This document shows positions 52,911 through 64,000 of a stretch of DNA of 64,000 nt, piece by piece. The notes below the pieces were generated by a model. It saw only the letters and a list, made by a program, of their open reading frames with translations, did not search any database and had not been told where the DNA came from. A program made the translations under genes and the position numbers. Numbering within the stretch: position 1 is the stretch's first letter; each line of letters opens with the position of its first letter. The DNA is from Pyrus communis. Its lineage: Eukaryota > Streptophyta > Magnoliopsida > Rosales > Rosaceae. Where the stretch lies: positions 19,039,799-19,103,798 of the forward strand of contig NC_084813.1 in the NCBI RefSeq assembly GCF_963583255.1. Reading direction: 5' to 3'.

Positions 52911-54155
52911 TGCCTAATGTAGGCTTAGACTGAATTGTGTCTCTTTATAGCCCTAGACTATTGTTTATTACATATATGAAAGATGAGATTGAAGGCCTAT
53001 GTGGCTCAATCTAGAAAGTGATGATTGAATCAAATAGTTTACATGATGATGTTGCCTAAAAGAGAATGATTTTTTATGTGACTCATTTCTACTCGTAACG
53101 AAGAGATGCAATTATGAAAAAGATACCAATCTCATTCCTACACGTGATTGTATTATTTATGATGTGTCATTCCTACACAACTTCGAATTGTGTGATGATT
53201 GAATATTATCTTGATAGACATGTGGTGAGATTCAAAATTGAATAACCATTCCTATACGTATTAATGAGGCGTATGGTGGTTAAATTATAATATATGTGGA
53301 AATTGGACCCTTATGATTACTCGGAAATGATGATAGGCGAGTGGTGAGTCACAATCCGAAGAGAATGACAGAATAATATTGACGGTGATGACATTAACGG
53401 TTGATACGGTATACAGAATCCTGTGTGGACGTAGCACTACTTTTACATTTAATCATTTGATGTTATTTATATTCACATAGATGATATTATTGTCACTCAC
53501 ACGAGCTTTGCAGCTTATCCGGATTTTGCTTTGCCCGGTACGCCATTCCTACTGTGTAGGGTTATTTTGCAGATTAACGGGTAACGGTTGTAGGAGAAGA
53601 TTGCAGGGTGTAGCTGTTGTGGGTAGTGCACTTGAGAGTAGGTATTGCCACCCTTTGTTGTAAGTTATTCCGCTGATGCTCTGATGTATATTATATGTAT
53701 AAGTCTAAGTGACTCTATATATTTTATATTGTACCGCTACTGTCATACTGTTGCGCATCGATTCCGAGCGTATCTTGGAATCAAGACATGACAGGTGACA
53801 TTGTGGTGAAAGTAGTGGTATTGATGGTCGTTGCATTTTGGTGAGTAGTGGAATATAGCATTAGAAATTAAAAAAAAAAAATGCAATCCTACAAAATCTG
53901 AGAAGGAGAGGTTGAATTTGCAATGACAAAAAACTTCCTACAAAAGCACTCAAAATCCATCAAAATCTATGACATTTTAAAGTCCTTCAAAATCATTGAA
54001 ATTTCAATGCACCTAAATTTATGTGGACTTACGAAAAATTATAACTGAATACTACAAAATTTTCATAGATTTTTTAGAAGTCATAAATAGTCTTTATTTA
54101 ATACATGGTGATTTTTATTGACTCGTTAAAAGTCTATATTGAATGTCCCGCAGAC

Positions 54156-54980
54156 TTTTTTCTTCCCTTGCACTTTTATGTTTATCTTTTGCTTTAAATT
54201 GAATACATCAAAGGAGAATCAAGGGATGAAAATAAACAATTGTGTGCAAAAGCAAAAATAGGTACATGTAAATCATTTTCTAAAAATACAATATATTTCT
54301 ATTCTAAGTCAAACAAAATAGCATGCGATGAAATCCCAATTACTCATTTCAATATCATGCTAAAGCGTAACTATTCTAACCTCGTTTGTCGTCGAAAGAA
54401 AGCGAGGCTATGACACTTTATCACCATATTTATTATGTATATAGCTGCTAAACTTTTACCAACTTAGTCTGTTGAAGTAGTAATCATTTAATAAGTTAAG
54501 TCGGTGGCAATCATTGTCAGCTGGACTAGATTAGAAATAATAGTATTATCAAGTTGAAGTTGATATTGGTAGGGATGAGTTCAAGTGTTCAACGATGTCC
54601 AGCCCAAAATAAGTGTCTGAATTTGAACTATGATTGATGTATGAACAAAAAAGACTGCAAGTTCTATAACTAAAGACACAATATTGAAATTTAGTTCCGT
54701 TTGTGAAATGAGTTATTATGAACATGACGACTATGCAGATACAGTTCGGAATTTGGATGGTGAAGTCAACCACCAATGAGCAAATGAGTACGAATCTCAC
54801 TATGTTCCTCTTTGCATATATATTATGATATTTTTTCTCTACACTACACTAAAGTTAAAAAAAAAAAAAAAGTTTAAACTCAAAATGCAATGAATTTAAA
54901 AAGAATGAACTAAAAGAATTCACTACTTGCATATATTTATATACTTGAGTGCTCATAGAGGCAAATCCATGACGCTACAT
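54156..54980. other. intergenic, no gene seen
   Basis: AT-rich. No exon or clear element. Confidence 0.4.
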
Positions 54981-55299
54981 AACTTTTGATACATTTTTTG
55001 AAGTGCCTATTTCATAATGTATTTCAACGATCCGATTGTTTATCCTTTACGTCTTCCCTCAGAGATCATGTCTGCAAAAATCATCCAATCTGAAACCATA
55101 TAGTCGTTGGATTAATATTTTAGGATTTCTTTGTAGAACAGTATTCGTTCATTTTCTTCATTATAAATGAATATCTTAATGATTTTAAATTTGTTTAATT
55201 TTTGTAAGGATGATCTATAAATGATGTTTTAAAAGACAGATGATTTGGATCGTTAAAATAAATTACGAAGTGAGTTCCAAAAAATATGTGTCAAAAGTT
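54981..55299. mobile_element. MITE with AACTTTTGA ends
   Basis: Left end AACTTTTGATACATTTTTTG and right end CAAAAAATATGTGTCAAAAG are inverted with few mismatches. About 320 bp, no ORF. No target duplication recognised. Confidence 0.5.
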
Positions 55300-55854
55300 G
55301 AATAAAAAAAATAATGCCAAAGATCCGACCTATGTATATATGAGCCAATCGGTATAATTTAGTATATTTTATGGTTTTATAAGTTTCATAATGAAAAAAA
55401 TAATAGTTTGGACATATTGACGACAAAATGAATGAAATTTAGGTAGCTAATCATCAATTTGGTGCTATTTAATATGAATGCGATAACTTCTTCGGATTAT
55501 TTCGAAACGTTACCAAATTTCGTGGATGATGAGAGTTTGAGTCAAAGTTTACCAACCACCAAATTGTATGACAGTTTATGCAAGCCTTTGTTGACTCCAA
55601 CAATTCAAATGCGTTTGTCCCCTTTTTGCAACTTCAGCCACTACTGTGCTGCCTTTCATTGACCAAAACAAAAAAAAGATGTGGTGCCTTTTAATTTTTT
55701 TAATTTTCACATTTATATCCTGAAAAATATAGTAATCGAAGCTGATATTGACATTTCAAAATTGTTGTCATATATTTTTTTATGTTTATTTTTTCTCTTG
55801 TTTTACAAGCGACTAATGTTAAGTAAACAAATTTTTTAGATTAGACTTGCAAAC
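55300..55854. other. intergenic, no gene seen
   Basis: A 67-codon frame at 55459-55662 has no recognisable domain and is treated as chance. Confidence 0.35.
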
Positions 55855-56341
55855 TGTCACATTCCAGTCTAGCTCTGCTGTAGCAAGATATTGTCCGTTT
55901 TGGGCTTACCATTCCCCTCGATCCGTCGGAAACCCTAGAATGGTGAGCCCAAAGCGAACAATATCGTGCTACGGCAGAGCCGGAGTGGGATGTGACAATT
56001 TGGTATTAGAGCCACTTTGCCGTGTGGTGCGAGTGTGCCGACAAGGACGTCAGGCCCCTAAGGGGGATGGATTGTAACATCCCACATCGACCAACGGAGA
56101 GGGGGTTATGTGCCTTATATGTACATACCTACCTCCATATAGCACGAGGCATTTTGGGAACTCACTGGCTTCAGATTCCATCGGAACTTCGAAGTTAAGC
56201 GAGTTCGGGCAAGAGCAATCCTAGGATGGGTGACCCACTGGGAAGTTCTCGTCTGAGTTCCCAGAAACAAAACCGTGAGGGAATGGTAAACCCATAGCGG
56301 ACAATATCGTATTACAGCGGAGTCAAGTTTGGGATGTGACA
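55855..56341 (+). mobile_element. Cassandra TRIM element with inverted head
   Basis: The 3' LTR (56073-56341, 269 bp) begins TGTAACATCCCACATCGACC and ends TTTGGGATGTGACA. The short internal part has a primer-binding site TGGTATTAGAGCC (56001-56013, complementary to initiator tRNA-Met but for one base) and a purine tract AAGGGGGATGG. In place of a full 5' LTR there is an LTR 3' end (about 55938-55997) preceded by the same segment inverted (55855-55918). Cassandra encodes no protein and is moved by other elements' enzymes. Confidence 0.88.
56150..56255 (+). pseudogene. 5S rRNA-like segment in the Cassandra LTR
   Basis: Sequence such as CCATCGGAACTTCGAAGTTA, AGCGAGTTCGGGC and GGATGGGTGACCC follows the order of plant 5S rRNA, including the A-box and C-box promoter parts. 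This is the known hallmark of Cassandra LTRs. It is diverged and lacks the correct ends, so it is not a 5S gene. Confidence 0.85.
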
Positions 56342-57073
56342 CAAGCCATATGATGTGTCATCAATAGAAAATAAGTAGGTTAATATATAGCCGATACATA
56401 TGATGTGTAACAATTAATAACAATTCTTTAAAAGTAAAAATCTTCTTTCCGCCCATACTATTGATCTAACATGTTGCGTTTTCATAATGGTGTTTAGCAT
56501 ATGGTCAATACATTATATTGTCAAACTATTGATGTAGACCACTTACTAGTTAGAATATTATTTGAATATACCATCCAAATAATCTAACATGTTGTACTAT
56601 CATAATAAAAACTCTATTAAAAAGTCGTGACGTGTTATGTTGTCTTAATCTAAACCATAAAAATATGATGGGATGCTACCAAACCTTTGTTGTTGAAGGT
56701 AGTTGTAGTATTAATACACCACAAACTTGCTCAAGTCACTTTCTTGTATTTATTTTTCTAATATTTGGGATAAAAGATAACCTCTTTGTACAGTCACCAA
56801 TTGCTTATACATATACAGGGCTCAAATATCTGAGGCACTCATTGTTATTTTCCACGTTTGTGTGCATGTATACAAGGCATACAACTCTCGTGTATGCAAA
56901 AAATCAGACTATATGAAGACGAAGCCTATAAGTTGATCAAACATTTGACAGATGAACCGAGAATCGTGTAAATACGCTATACTGCACAATGGCAAGACGG
57001 GGTCTGGATTTTCGGGTTGAGAAATTAGGTCATCTTCTCCATTTTATCAAGTTTGTTCACCCTTTGCATAGAC
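56342..57073. other. intergenic, no gene seen
   Basis: No supported feature. It lies just downstream of the ABC1K-like C-terminal exon in gene orientation. Confidence 0.35.
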
Positions 57074-57656
57074 CTAGCTAGCTAACAGCGTGAGAAAGAT
57101 TCCTGCAGAGTGGCAAAAGCTTTGATGAATGCAACGAAATGGAGCAGAAGGTGTTTTTATATCAAAGTTTTCTTGAGTAACAAGTTACCTGCACCGATGA
57201 ACGATCCATTTGGTTGTGAAAGCTTGACTGCCTTGACATGCTCAACGTCCCCGAGGTTCACCAGGGTACCTCCTAAGACTGTATACATCGTCACCATATG
57301 TAGTATTGCTGCTTTTGGTGCTGATTTCCGACTGCCAAATGTAGTTTTATTCATGTTCATTGAACTTGGATAGCTGTGTTCGTATACATAACTTGATGGG
57401 AAGTTTGGACTGCTAAAGAAGCGTACTTATAGTCAAGATTGAATACCCAAAGTACCCCGGACTCGGAGTTTCAGATCCCTGATTCGAGCTCTTTCACAAA
57501 CTCCTCTATTCGCTGAATTCTGTATGACATCGACATGGCATAGCTTCTAGCATAAATTTACATGCACAAGTACACTTAGGGCCAATACTGATAAACATTT
57601 TGGTTTTACTATTTTCCGGAACTGGAAATCAAACTAATCAAATTTATTTACTAAAC

Positions 57657-58194
57657 CAAGCCAAATTATAGTGGGCCTTTGTTTGTAGGCCCAACTGCCC
57701 ATTTAAGGGGTCTTTTTATTTGTCCCATTTGAAAAAGCCACGGGGTGGCTAGGGTTCTTTGTAAGGTAGCAGCGGCTGCCTTTGTTTAATGTGGAGCAGC
57801 AGAAAAAAAAAAAAAAAAAAAAAAAAAGGTACCCCAGCCCCATTTGTAAGGAGGAGGAAGTTATAATTGTTGTATTAGCTTTGAGCTTTGTATAGAGAGG
57901 AAATTATTTACTTTATTTTTTTTCTCTATTTGTTTCTTTGGTGAATGAGAGCTATTGAGCGTACTGGGTTGTGAGATTGCCAAACACTTTATAAACACTC
58001 CCATTTGGTTGATAGTGGATTATTGGGTGAACTCCTACTGCTCCAAGGATGTACAACAGTTACACTGACTGTTGAAGAACCTTGTTAAAATCTTGGTGTC
58101 TTTTTCTATTTTTGTTCTTGCATTTCATTTGATATATTTCTTGTGGGTTAACTTGAGTTGGTTCCAATTGGTTTGGTGCTATCCTAGCACAACA
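57657..58194 (+). repeat. copia 5' LTR
   Basis: Matches 62382-62974 over most of its length, for example GGCCTTTGTTTGTAGGCCCA and TCCTAGCACAACA at the end. The first dozen bases equivalent to TGTTGAATTATG are not recognisable. It lacks a short segment present in the 3' LTR (about 62608-62632) and has a long A run at 57804-57827. A primer-binding site TGGTATCAGAGCAC follows at 58197. Confidence 0.85.
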
Positions 58195-58243
58195 ATTGGT
58201 ATCAGAGCACTGGTTGCTCTTGGGTACCGTCTAGTAGCTAAAG

Positions 58244-61200
58244 ATGTCAGATGGGCAAGATGAAAATCCTTTTGGAAGCAACTCAGGGTTTGCAAGAACT
58301 ACGGTGCAAAATGCAAAGTTTGAAGTGGAAAATTTTGATGGCACAAACAACTTTGGGATGTGGCGATGTGAGGTCAAGGATGTGTTGGCTTAACAAGATC
58401 TACTTGCCGCTTTGGGCGATAAGCCAGAAGCTATGTCAAAGTCAGAATGGGAGAAATTAAATTTATGGGCTTGCTCCACAATTTGGTTGTGTCTTGCAAA
58501 AACTTAGAAGTATTTTGTGATGCAGGAGACATTGACAAATGTGTTGTGGCAAAAATTAGGAGATAAGTACATGACAAAGAGTGCAGAGAATCGGCTACAC
58601 TTGAAGAAAAAGCTTTACCGCTTCCAATACAAAGAAGGTACAAAAATGATTAGACACCTTGATGCTTTTAATAAGTTAATTGCCGATTTGATGAATTTGG
58701 ATAAGGCCTTAATATTGTTGAATTCCTTGCCGGACTCTTATGAGCATTTTGTTACCACTATTATGCATGGTAAAGAAATTGTGAATTTAAAGATGTATCA
58801 AATGCCTGGATGAATTATGAAATGAGGCATAGAGATAAGAATCTTAATAGTACCTCTGAAGCTTTATTTGTTAGAGGTAGATCATCATAGAAGAGATTCT
58901 TCTTTAGTAAGAAAAAATCACAGTCTCGACCTAGAGGAAATTCTAAAGGTAGAAAAAGCTTGGAAATGGATGAATGTGCTTTTTGTCATAATAGGGGCCA
59001 TTGCAAGAAAGATTGTCCTAGGTTGAAGACCAAAGGCAAAGTGAGTTCTGAAGCTAATGTTGCTGAGCTTGAAACTGATTTTTCTGATTTTGCTTTAACC
59101 GCTTCATCATAATTTGATTGTGCTACTAAGTGGGTGTTGGATACGGGTTGTACTCGTCATATGACTTCTCACAAGGATTGGTTTTCAAGCTTGAAAGAGT
59201 TTGATGGTGGTGTCGTTTTAATAGGAGGTGACAATCCTTGTACAACAAAAGGGATTGGTACAGTTCGTTTGAAGTTGCATAATGGTATGGTTAAGGAGTT
59301 GACAGGTGTTCAGTATGTATTGAATTTGAAGAAAAATCTTATTTCTTTGGGCACTTTAGAATCCAAGGGCTTCAGGTTTCATTCAGATTGGAAGACATTA
59401 AAAGTTACTTATCTTGCACTTGTTGTGATGAAAGCTCCTTGATGTGGTCATTTGTAATTATTGCAAGGAAGCATTGTGAGAGGTGAAGCGTCTAGTCTCA
59501 GAAAATATAGGCACATCTAATTCAAATACTACTAGACTGTGACATATGAGATTAGGCTATGCCGATGAGAGAGCTCTACAAGGGCTTGTGAAACAAGGTC
59601 TTCTAAAAAGTGCCACGACTTGTAAGCTTGATTTCTGCGAGCATTGTGTCTTGGAGAAGCAAACTAAAGTGAAGTTTGGTATTGCAGTACATCAGAAGAA
59701 GGGCATTCTTGATTATATGTAGTCGGATGTTTGGGGTCCTACAAAGACTTCCTTTTTGAGTGATAGACATTGGTTCGCGACCTTTGATGATGATTATTCT
59801 AGAAGGTCATGGGTCTATACTATGAAGCATAAAAGTGAGGTGTCAAGAATTTTTTTTGGTTGGAAGAAAATGGTTGAGAACTAGACTGGGAGGAAAATTA
59901 AAATTTTGAGATCGGATAATGGTGGAGAATACACATCGGACCATTTCCTTAAAGTTTACAAAAAGGAAGGGATTGTGAGGCATTTCAGTGTCAGGGGAAC
60001 TCCACAACAAAATGGAGTTGCATAAAGATTGAATTGAACCTTGCTTGAGAAGGTTAGATATATGTTGTCTCAGTCGGGTTTGAGCAAGTCATTTTGGGCA
60101 GAGGTAGTTACTTATAAATGTCACATCATCAACTGGTTACCCTCAGTTGTTGTTCAGGGTAAGACACCAATGGAGGTATAGACTGGAAAACCTTATTCTG
60201 ATTATGACTATATTCGTATTTTTGGTTCACTTGCTTATTTTCATGTAACTGAAAATAAACTTGATCCTAGAGCCAAAAAGGCTATCTTTCTTGGTTTTAG
60301 TAGTGGTGTCAAAGGTTACAAGTTGTGGTGCCCAAAGATGAAGAAACTTGTGATCAATAGAGATGTGACATTTAACGAAGAAAGTATGTTCAAAGACTTT
60401 GAAAAGAATGTGAAAGATGTCAAACAGATGGAGCTTGAGAAAGTTGACTCTAGTACTTCAGATCTTATTTCCACTGATGTCAAAGCCACTACAAGTGAAG
60501 AAGTAGGAGACCACGAGAATGTTGAAGAAGTTGAAGTTGAAGACTCTTATCAAGATAAAGAGCAAGTTTCACCTTAAGAGTTTATTGCCAAGAGCAGAGG
60601 AAAAAGACATATTACTAAGCCAACTCGGTATAGTGATTATGTTGCTTTTGCTTTTCCTATTATCACTGATGAGATTCCATCCAATTTTGTGGAAGCCATT
60701 GAGAGTGAAGAAAATGAGAAGTGGTGCAATGCCATGGGTGACGAGATAAATTCTCTCTTGAAGAACAAGACTTGGGAGTTAGTTAAATTGCCTAAGGGTA
60801 AAAAAGCTATCGGTTGCAAATGGGTGTATGCCCAGAAGGAATGCATTGATGAGAAAAGCAATGTGAGATTTAAAGCAAGATTAGTTGCTAAAGGGTATGC
60901 ACAAAGGGAGGGCATTGACTACGATGAAATCTTTTCTCCGGTGGTGAAGCACTCATCAATTTACATTATGTTAGCTCTTGTTGCACAATATGATATTGAG
61001 CTTATGCAACTTGATGTAAGACGGTTTTTCTACATGGTGATTTGAATGAAGAGATCTACATGTGTCAACCGGATGGGTACAAAGTGAAAATGAAGGAGAA
61101 TTTGTTTTGCAAGTTGAAGAAATCACTTTATGGTTGGAAGCAATCTCCAAGACAATGGTATTTGAGGTTTGATAAATTTATGAGAGGCCAAAATTATTCT

Positions 61201-62233
61201 AGAAGTCAATATAATCATTGTGTGTACTTCAAGAAGTTGCAAGATGGGTCTTTCATTTTTTTGTTGGTATATGTCGATGATATGTTAATTGCCTCAAAGA
61301 ATGTCGAAGAGATTGAGAAATTGAAGAAGCAAATGAAGAATGAGTTTGAGATGAAGGATCTAGGTGAAACGAAAATCCTTGGAATGGAGATCAATAGATA
61401 TAAAGAAAAGGGTTTGGTGTGCTTGAATCAAAGACAATACCTTGAGAAGTTGATTCGGAAATTTGGAGTTCATGATTCAACCAAACTGATTAGACGCCTT
61501 TGACTCCTCATTTTAAATTGAGTTATCTACAATGTCCTAAAACTGATAAAGAGAAGTTGTAAATGAAAAATATACCATATGCAAATTTGGTTGGTAGTTT
61601 GATGTATGCAATAGTATGCTCTAGACGTGATATTGCTTATGCAGTCGATATATGCACAATCCTGGTAAAGAGCATTGGCATGCAGCTAAGTAGATATTGA
61701 GGTATCTCCATGGTCCTCAAGATGTTGGTTTATGCTTCGAGGGGGATGACTCTGGCATTGGCAACTTTGCAATTGGTTATGTTGATTCTAATTATGCAGG
61801 TGACTTGGATAAAAGGAAGCCTACTATAGACTATGTATTTACTATGGCTAAAAGGCCAGTTTGTTAGAGGTCAATTTTGCAGTCATCTGTTGCCTTGTCT
61901 ACTATAGAGGCTGAATATATGGTAGTTGCTGAAGCTATAAAGGAGACCATTTGGATATATAGACTTATTAGAGATTTGGGGGTTGATTAGAAGTAGGTGA
62001 AGGTGCATTGTGATAGTCAGAGTGCCATTTATTTGGCTAAGTATCATGTTCATCATGCAAGGACCAAACACATAGATGTGCTTTATCACTTTGTTCGTGA
62101 AGTTGTCGGTGAAAATGGGATTATTCGCCAGAAAATTCCAACTAAAGACAACCCGGCTGATATATTGACGAAGGTTGTTAGTGTAGCCAAGTTTGTTCAT
62201 TACTTGAACTTGGCTCACATTTTTCCCATTTGA
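58244..62233 (+). pseudogene. copia gag-pol polyprotein remnant
   Basis: Visible parts: GAG from ATG 58244; a CX2CX4HX4C zinc knuckle at 58975-59016; protease with an Asp-Thr-Gly motif at 59140; the integrase zinc region at about 59540-59650 and its core to about 60020; reverse transcriptase with Tyr-Val-Asp-Asp at 61269-61280; RNase H to 62233. In-frame stops include TAA 58391, TAG 58505, TAG 59719, TAG 59883, TAG 60178 and TAG 61864. Frameshifts occur near 58797 and 61017. It cannot make its own enzymes. Confidence 0.88.
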
Positions 62234-62381
62234 AGAAGGTGTTGAGCAGTAGGAGTTTTGGAGCATTTTGGCTCGGCGTGAGTTATTCTCTTGCTACTTT
62301 CGGGAGTGGTTTTATGTTGATTGTTGGTTATGTTGATTTGGCTTGTCATTGTTCTTTCGGGAATTTGGTCAAGGTGGAGAT

Positions 62382-62974
62382 TGTTGAATTATGGGCAAAT
62401 TATAATGGGCCTTTGTTTGTAGGCCCAACTGCTCATTTAAGGGGCCTTTTTATTTGGCCCATTTGAAAGCCACGGAGTGGCTAGGGTTCTTTATAAGGCA
62501 GCAGTTGCTGCCTTTGTTTAATGTAGACCAGCAGAAAAAAAAAAGAAAGAAGAAAAAAGGTGCCGCAACCCCACTTGTGAGAATGAGGAAGAGTAGTTTT
62601 TCTCATTTGTTAACAATCACTCCATCAAAGTTGTAGTTGTTGTATTAGCATTGAGCTTTGTATAGAGAAGAAATTATTCACTTTATTTTCTTCTCTATTT
62701 GTTTCTTTGGTGAAGGAGAGCTATTAGGCGTATTGGGATTTTGGGTTGTGAGATTGCCGAGCACTTTGTAAACACTCCCGTTTGGTTGATAATGGATTAT
62801 TCGGTGAACTCCTACTGCTCCGATAATGTATTCTAGTTACACTGACGTTTAAGGAACCTCGTTAAAATGGTTGATGTCTTTTTCTATTTTTTTTTCCTTG
62901 TATTTCACTTGATATATTTCATGTGGGTTAGCTTGAGTTGGTTCCAATTAGTTTGGTGTTGTCCTAGCACAACA
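62382..62974 (+). repeat. copia 3' LTR
   Basis: Starts TGTTGAATTATGGGCAAATT just after the purine tract and ends TCCTAGCACAACA. Its A-rich stretch at 62536-62559 is shorter and more broken than in the 5' LTR. Confidence 0.9.
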
Positions 62975-63811
62975 GAAACCAGAACAAAGAACTAAAGCAA
63001 GGAAAGAGAGTTAGGTTGTAGTACATCATCAGCTTGTTTCCTTATTTCATTCATAAGTTGTCTCCCTTTACGCTCATTCTGTCTTAAATCTAAAAGCTCC
63101 TGCATATAGCGTATAATATCAAGCAATGTACTTCTAAACCATTGCTAAGGAAAATACGAAATTCGTTACGCACAAAATAGTAATTTATAGTTGTTAACCT
63201 GAGCATATGGTGCATCAATCTTCACAAATGAAAAATCTTTATCAAGAATATAGCCTATACCTGAACACATATTAACTTATGCTCATCAGATAATGTCGTT
63301 GAATTGAAAACAAAATTCATTTGAACTTGGGAGAACATAAAATCAAGATTTTAAAGTTTTAATGTTGTACCTTCCAGGGTTGAAAATGCCCTTAGGACAA
63401 AAGTAAACGTGGATGGAAATCGGAAGGGCTGATCTTGTGCTATTGCAAATAAATCCTACGATTAAGAAAATCCTTGTCAATAACTTACATTAAAAAGAGA
63501 ATATTTAGAATGAAAACATAAAATGACTCGACATCTTCATCAACGCAGTGGCACTAGTAACCAGGACATCATTCTGTAATGAAATTGCAATCAATCTCAT
63601 TGTTTGACAGAACCTGTTTCTACTATTTTACCCTTTTTCTAGCCCTTTTTATAAGAGCTAAAACCAGTAGCTTGGTTACCCGTGGTGCTACTAGACATCT
63701 TCTTTAATAGCACGTAATAGTGTAACAAATAAGACAAGTTAACAAGAACTGTACATAACAGTATATGCATACCTCTCCAATTGCAGATAACGTTTGTGAC
63801 TGATCTAGTGT

Positions 63812-64000
63812 CTAGCTGAACAAATTGTTTAAAAACTATTGAACGGACCTCTGTACCAAGAGATTAGGGTTAGAAAGAGTGAGAAAAAGAGCACCAAATG
63901 TTTCTGGAAATCACTTTATCAAGTGACTTTTCCCTTTAAAAAGTATAATGAGTACATAGATGGTGCATATAGATTAAAAATCTCTGGTAGGCTGAAGTGC
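63812..64000 (-). other. probable intron or upstream exon of the ABC1K gene
   Basis: No exon can be assigned with confidence. The remaining upstream exons should lie beyond the right edge. Confidence 0.3.

Larger units (their letters stand above)
49991..53793. mobile_element. solo LTR (Ty3-type) with nested insertion, TSD GGTGA
   Basis: Starts TGTGATATCCCGTCGCTGAA and ends TTGGAATCAAGACATGACA, flanked by the 5-bp duplication GGTGA (49986-49990 and 53794-53798). It is 3803 bp, of which about 1.1 kb is the nested Mutator-like element. No internal retroelement genes lie on either side. The interior has imperfect tandem repeats built on TGCTTGGTTAATCCG at about 52640-52910. Confidence 0.75.
49505..54155. 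mobile_element. possible older element split by the solo LTR
   Basis: The left part (49505-49990) and right part (53794-54155) carry related TTTTGAAGGA/TCCTTCAAAAT blocks and roughly inverted ends (ATATATAGATTTCGATGGAC facing GTTAAAAGTCTATATTGAAT). GGT/GAT-rich sequence lies in the middle of both. The insertion point of the LTR falls within the triplet-rich part. Boundaries are uncertain. Confidence 0.35.
57657..62974 (+). mobile_element. Ty1/copia LTR retrotransposon, decayed
   Basis: Two LTRs (538 and 593 bp), a primer-binding site for initiator tRNA-Met at 58197-58210 and a purine tract AAGGTGGAGA at 62371-62380. The internal order is GAG, protease, integrase, reverse transcriptase, RNase H, as in copia elements; the GAG start resembles the Tork/Tnt1 lineage. 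LTR divergence and many breaks indicate an old insertion. A target duplication is not clear because the left terminus is eroded. Confidence 0.9.
57074..63811 (-). pseudogene. ABC1/UbiB-type kinase (ABC1K) gene, 3' part, broken by copia
   Basis: Exons on the minus strand, in order: 63811-63773 (ends LSAIGE), 63455-63371 (DLFAIAQDQPFRFPSTFTFV), 63260-63199 (IGYILDKDFSFVKIDAPYAQ), 63099-63025 (ELLDLRQNERKGRQL), about 57551-57460 (YAMSMSYRIQRIEEFVKELE), 57331-57189 (AAILHMVTMYTVLGGTLVNL) and 57102-57074 (IFLTLLAS, stop). The first four join in frame. These blocks match the C-terminal region of plastid ABC1 kinases as I recall them; the kinase core lies off the right edge. A copia element fills the intron between 63025 and 57551. 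The next exon has lost its acceptor AG (TAT before GCT at 57551), has a one-base deletion near 57477 that brings in a stop, and an extra G near 57462. The final residues look shortened. A working product seems unlikely; the subfamily is not assigned. Confidence 0.75.

Noticed and set aside
56150..56255. a 5S rRNA gene
   Set aside because: The sequence is diverged, lacks proper 5' and 3' ends, and sits inside a Cassandra LTR whose termini, primer-binding site and purine tract are visible.

Overview
The window is nuclear DNA from a woody dicot. The large spliced genes, GT-AG introns, and repeat complement (Cassandra with a 5S rRNA-like LTR, Mutator-type elements, large Ty3-type solo LTRs, a Ty1/copia element, many MITEs, tRNA-type SINEs) suggest Rosaceae, most likely the apple/pear group. 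That placement is recognition from memory, not a search.

The left 46 kb is gene-rich. In order it holds: the first coding exon of a GBF-interacting-protein-1-like gene (-, 822-984, rest off the left edge); a two-RRM glycine-rich hnRNP-like gene (+, 7300-9520); a LACS8-like long-chain acyl-CoA synthetase (+, 12357-16318); a plastid SET-domain methyltransferase (+, 20477-24242); indole-3-glycerol-phosphate synthase (+, 26677-29534); a SAWADEE-domain gene without a homeodomain (+, 31216-33749); a p24-beta cargo receptor (+, 35827-37431); a small NOI/RIN4-like gene (-, 38396-40859); and cytosolic acetoacetyl-CoA thiolase (-, 42498-46363 with its leader). I joined exons by hand and each join keeps frame: products are 345, 727, 497, 396, about 394, 216, 74 and 408 residues. 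These are ordinary housekeeping, metabolic, trafficking and chromatin genes with no operon-like relation.

From 46.5 to 57 kb I see no intact gene. The region is layered: a diverged tandem duplication, a solo LTR (49991-53793, 5-bp target duplication) carrying a nested Mutator-like element (50035-51109, 9-bp target duplication), MITEs, and a Cassandra element with an inverted head. The right end (57074-63811, -) carries C-terminal exons of an ABC1/UbiB-type kinase. They are split by a decayed copia element (about 57660-62974) and carry a lost splice acceptor and indels, so the copy looks broken.

I found no new multi-gene system. The most informative observations are the broken ABC1K locus, the six-base coding first exon of the NOI gene, the two related Mutator elements with perfect 9-bp duplications, the palindromic Cassandra head, and the heat-shock-element-like palindromes inside the left solo LTR.
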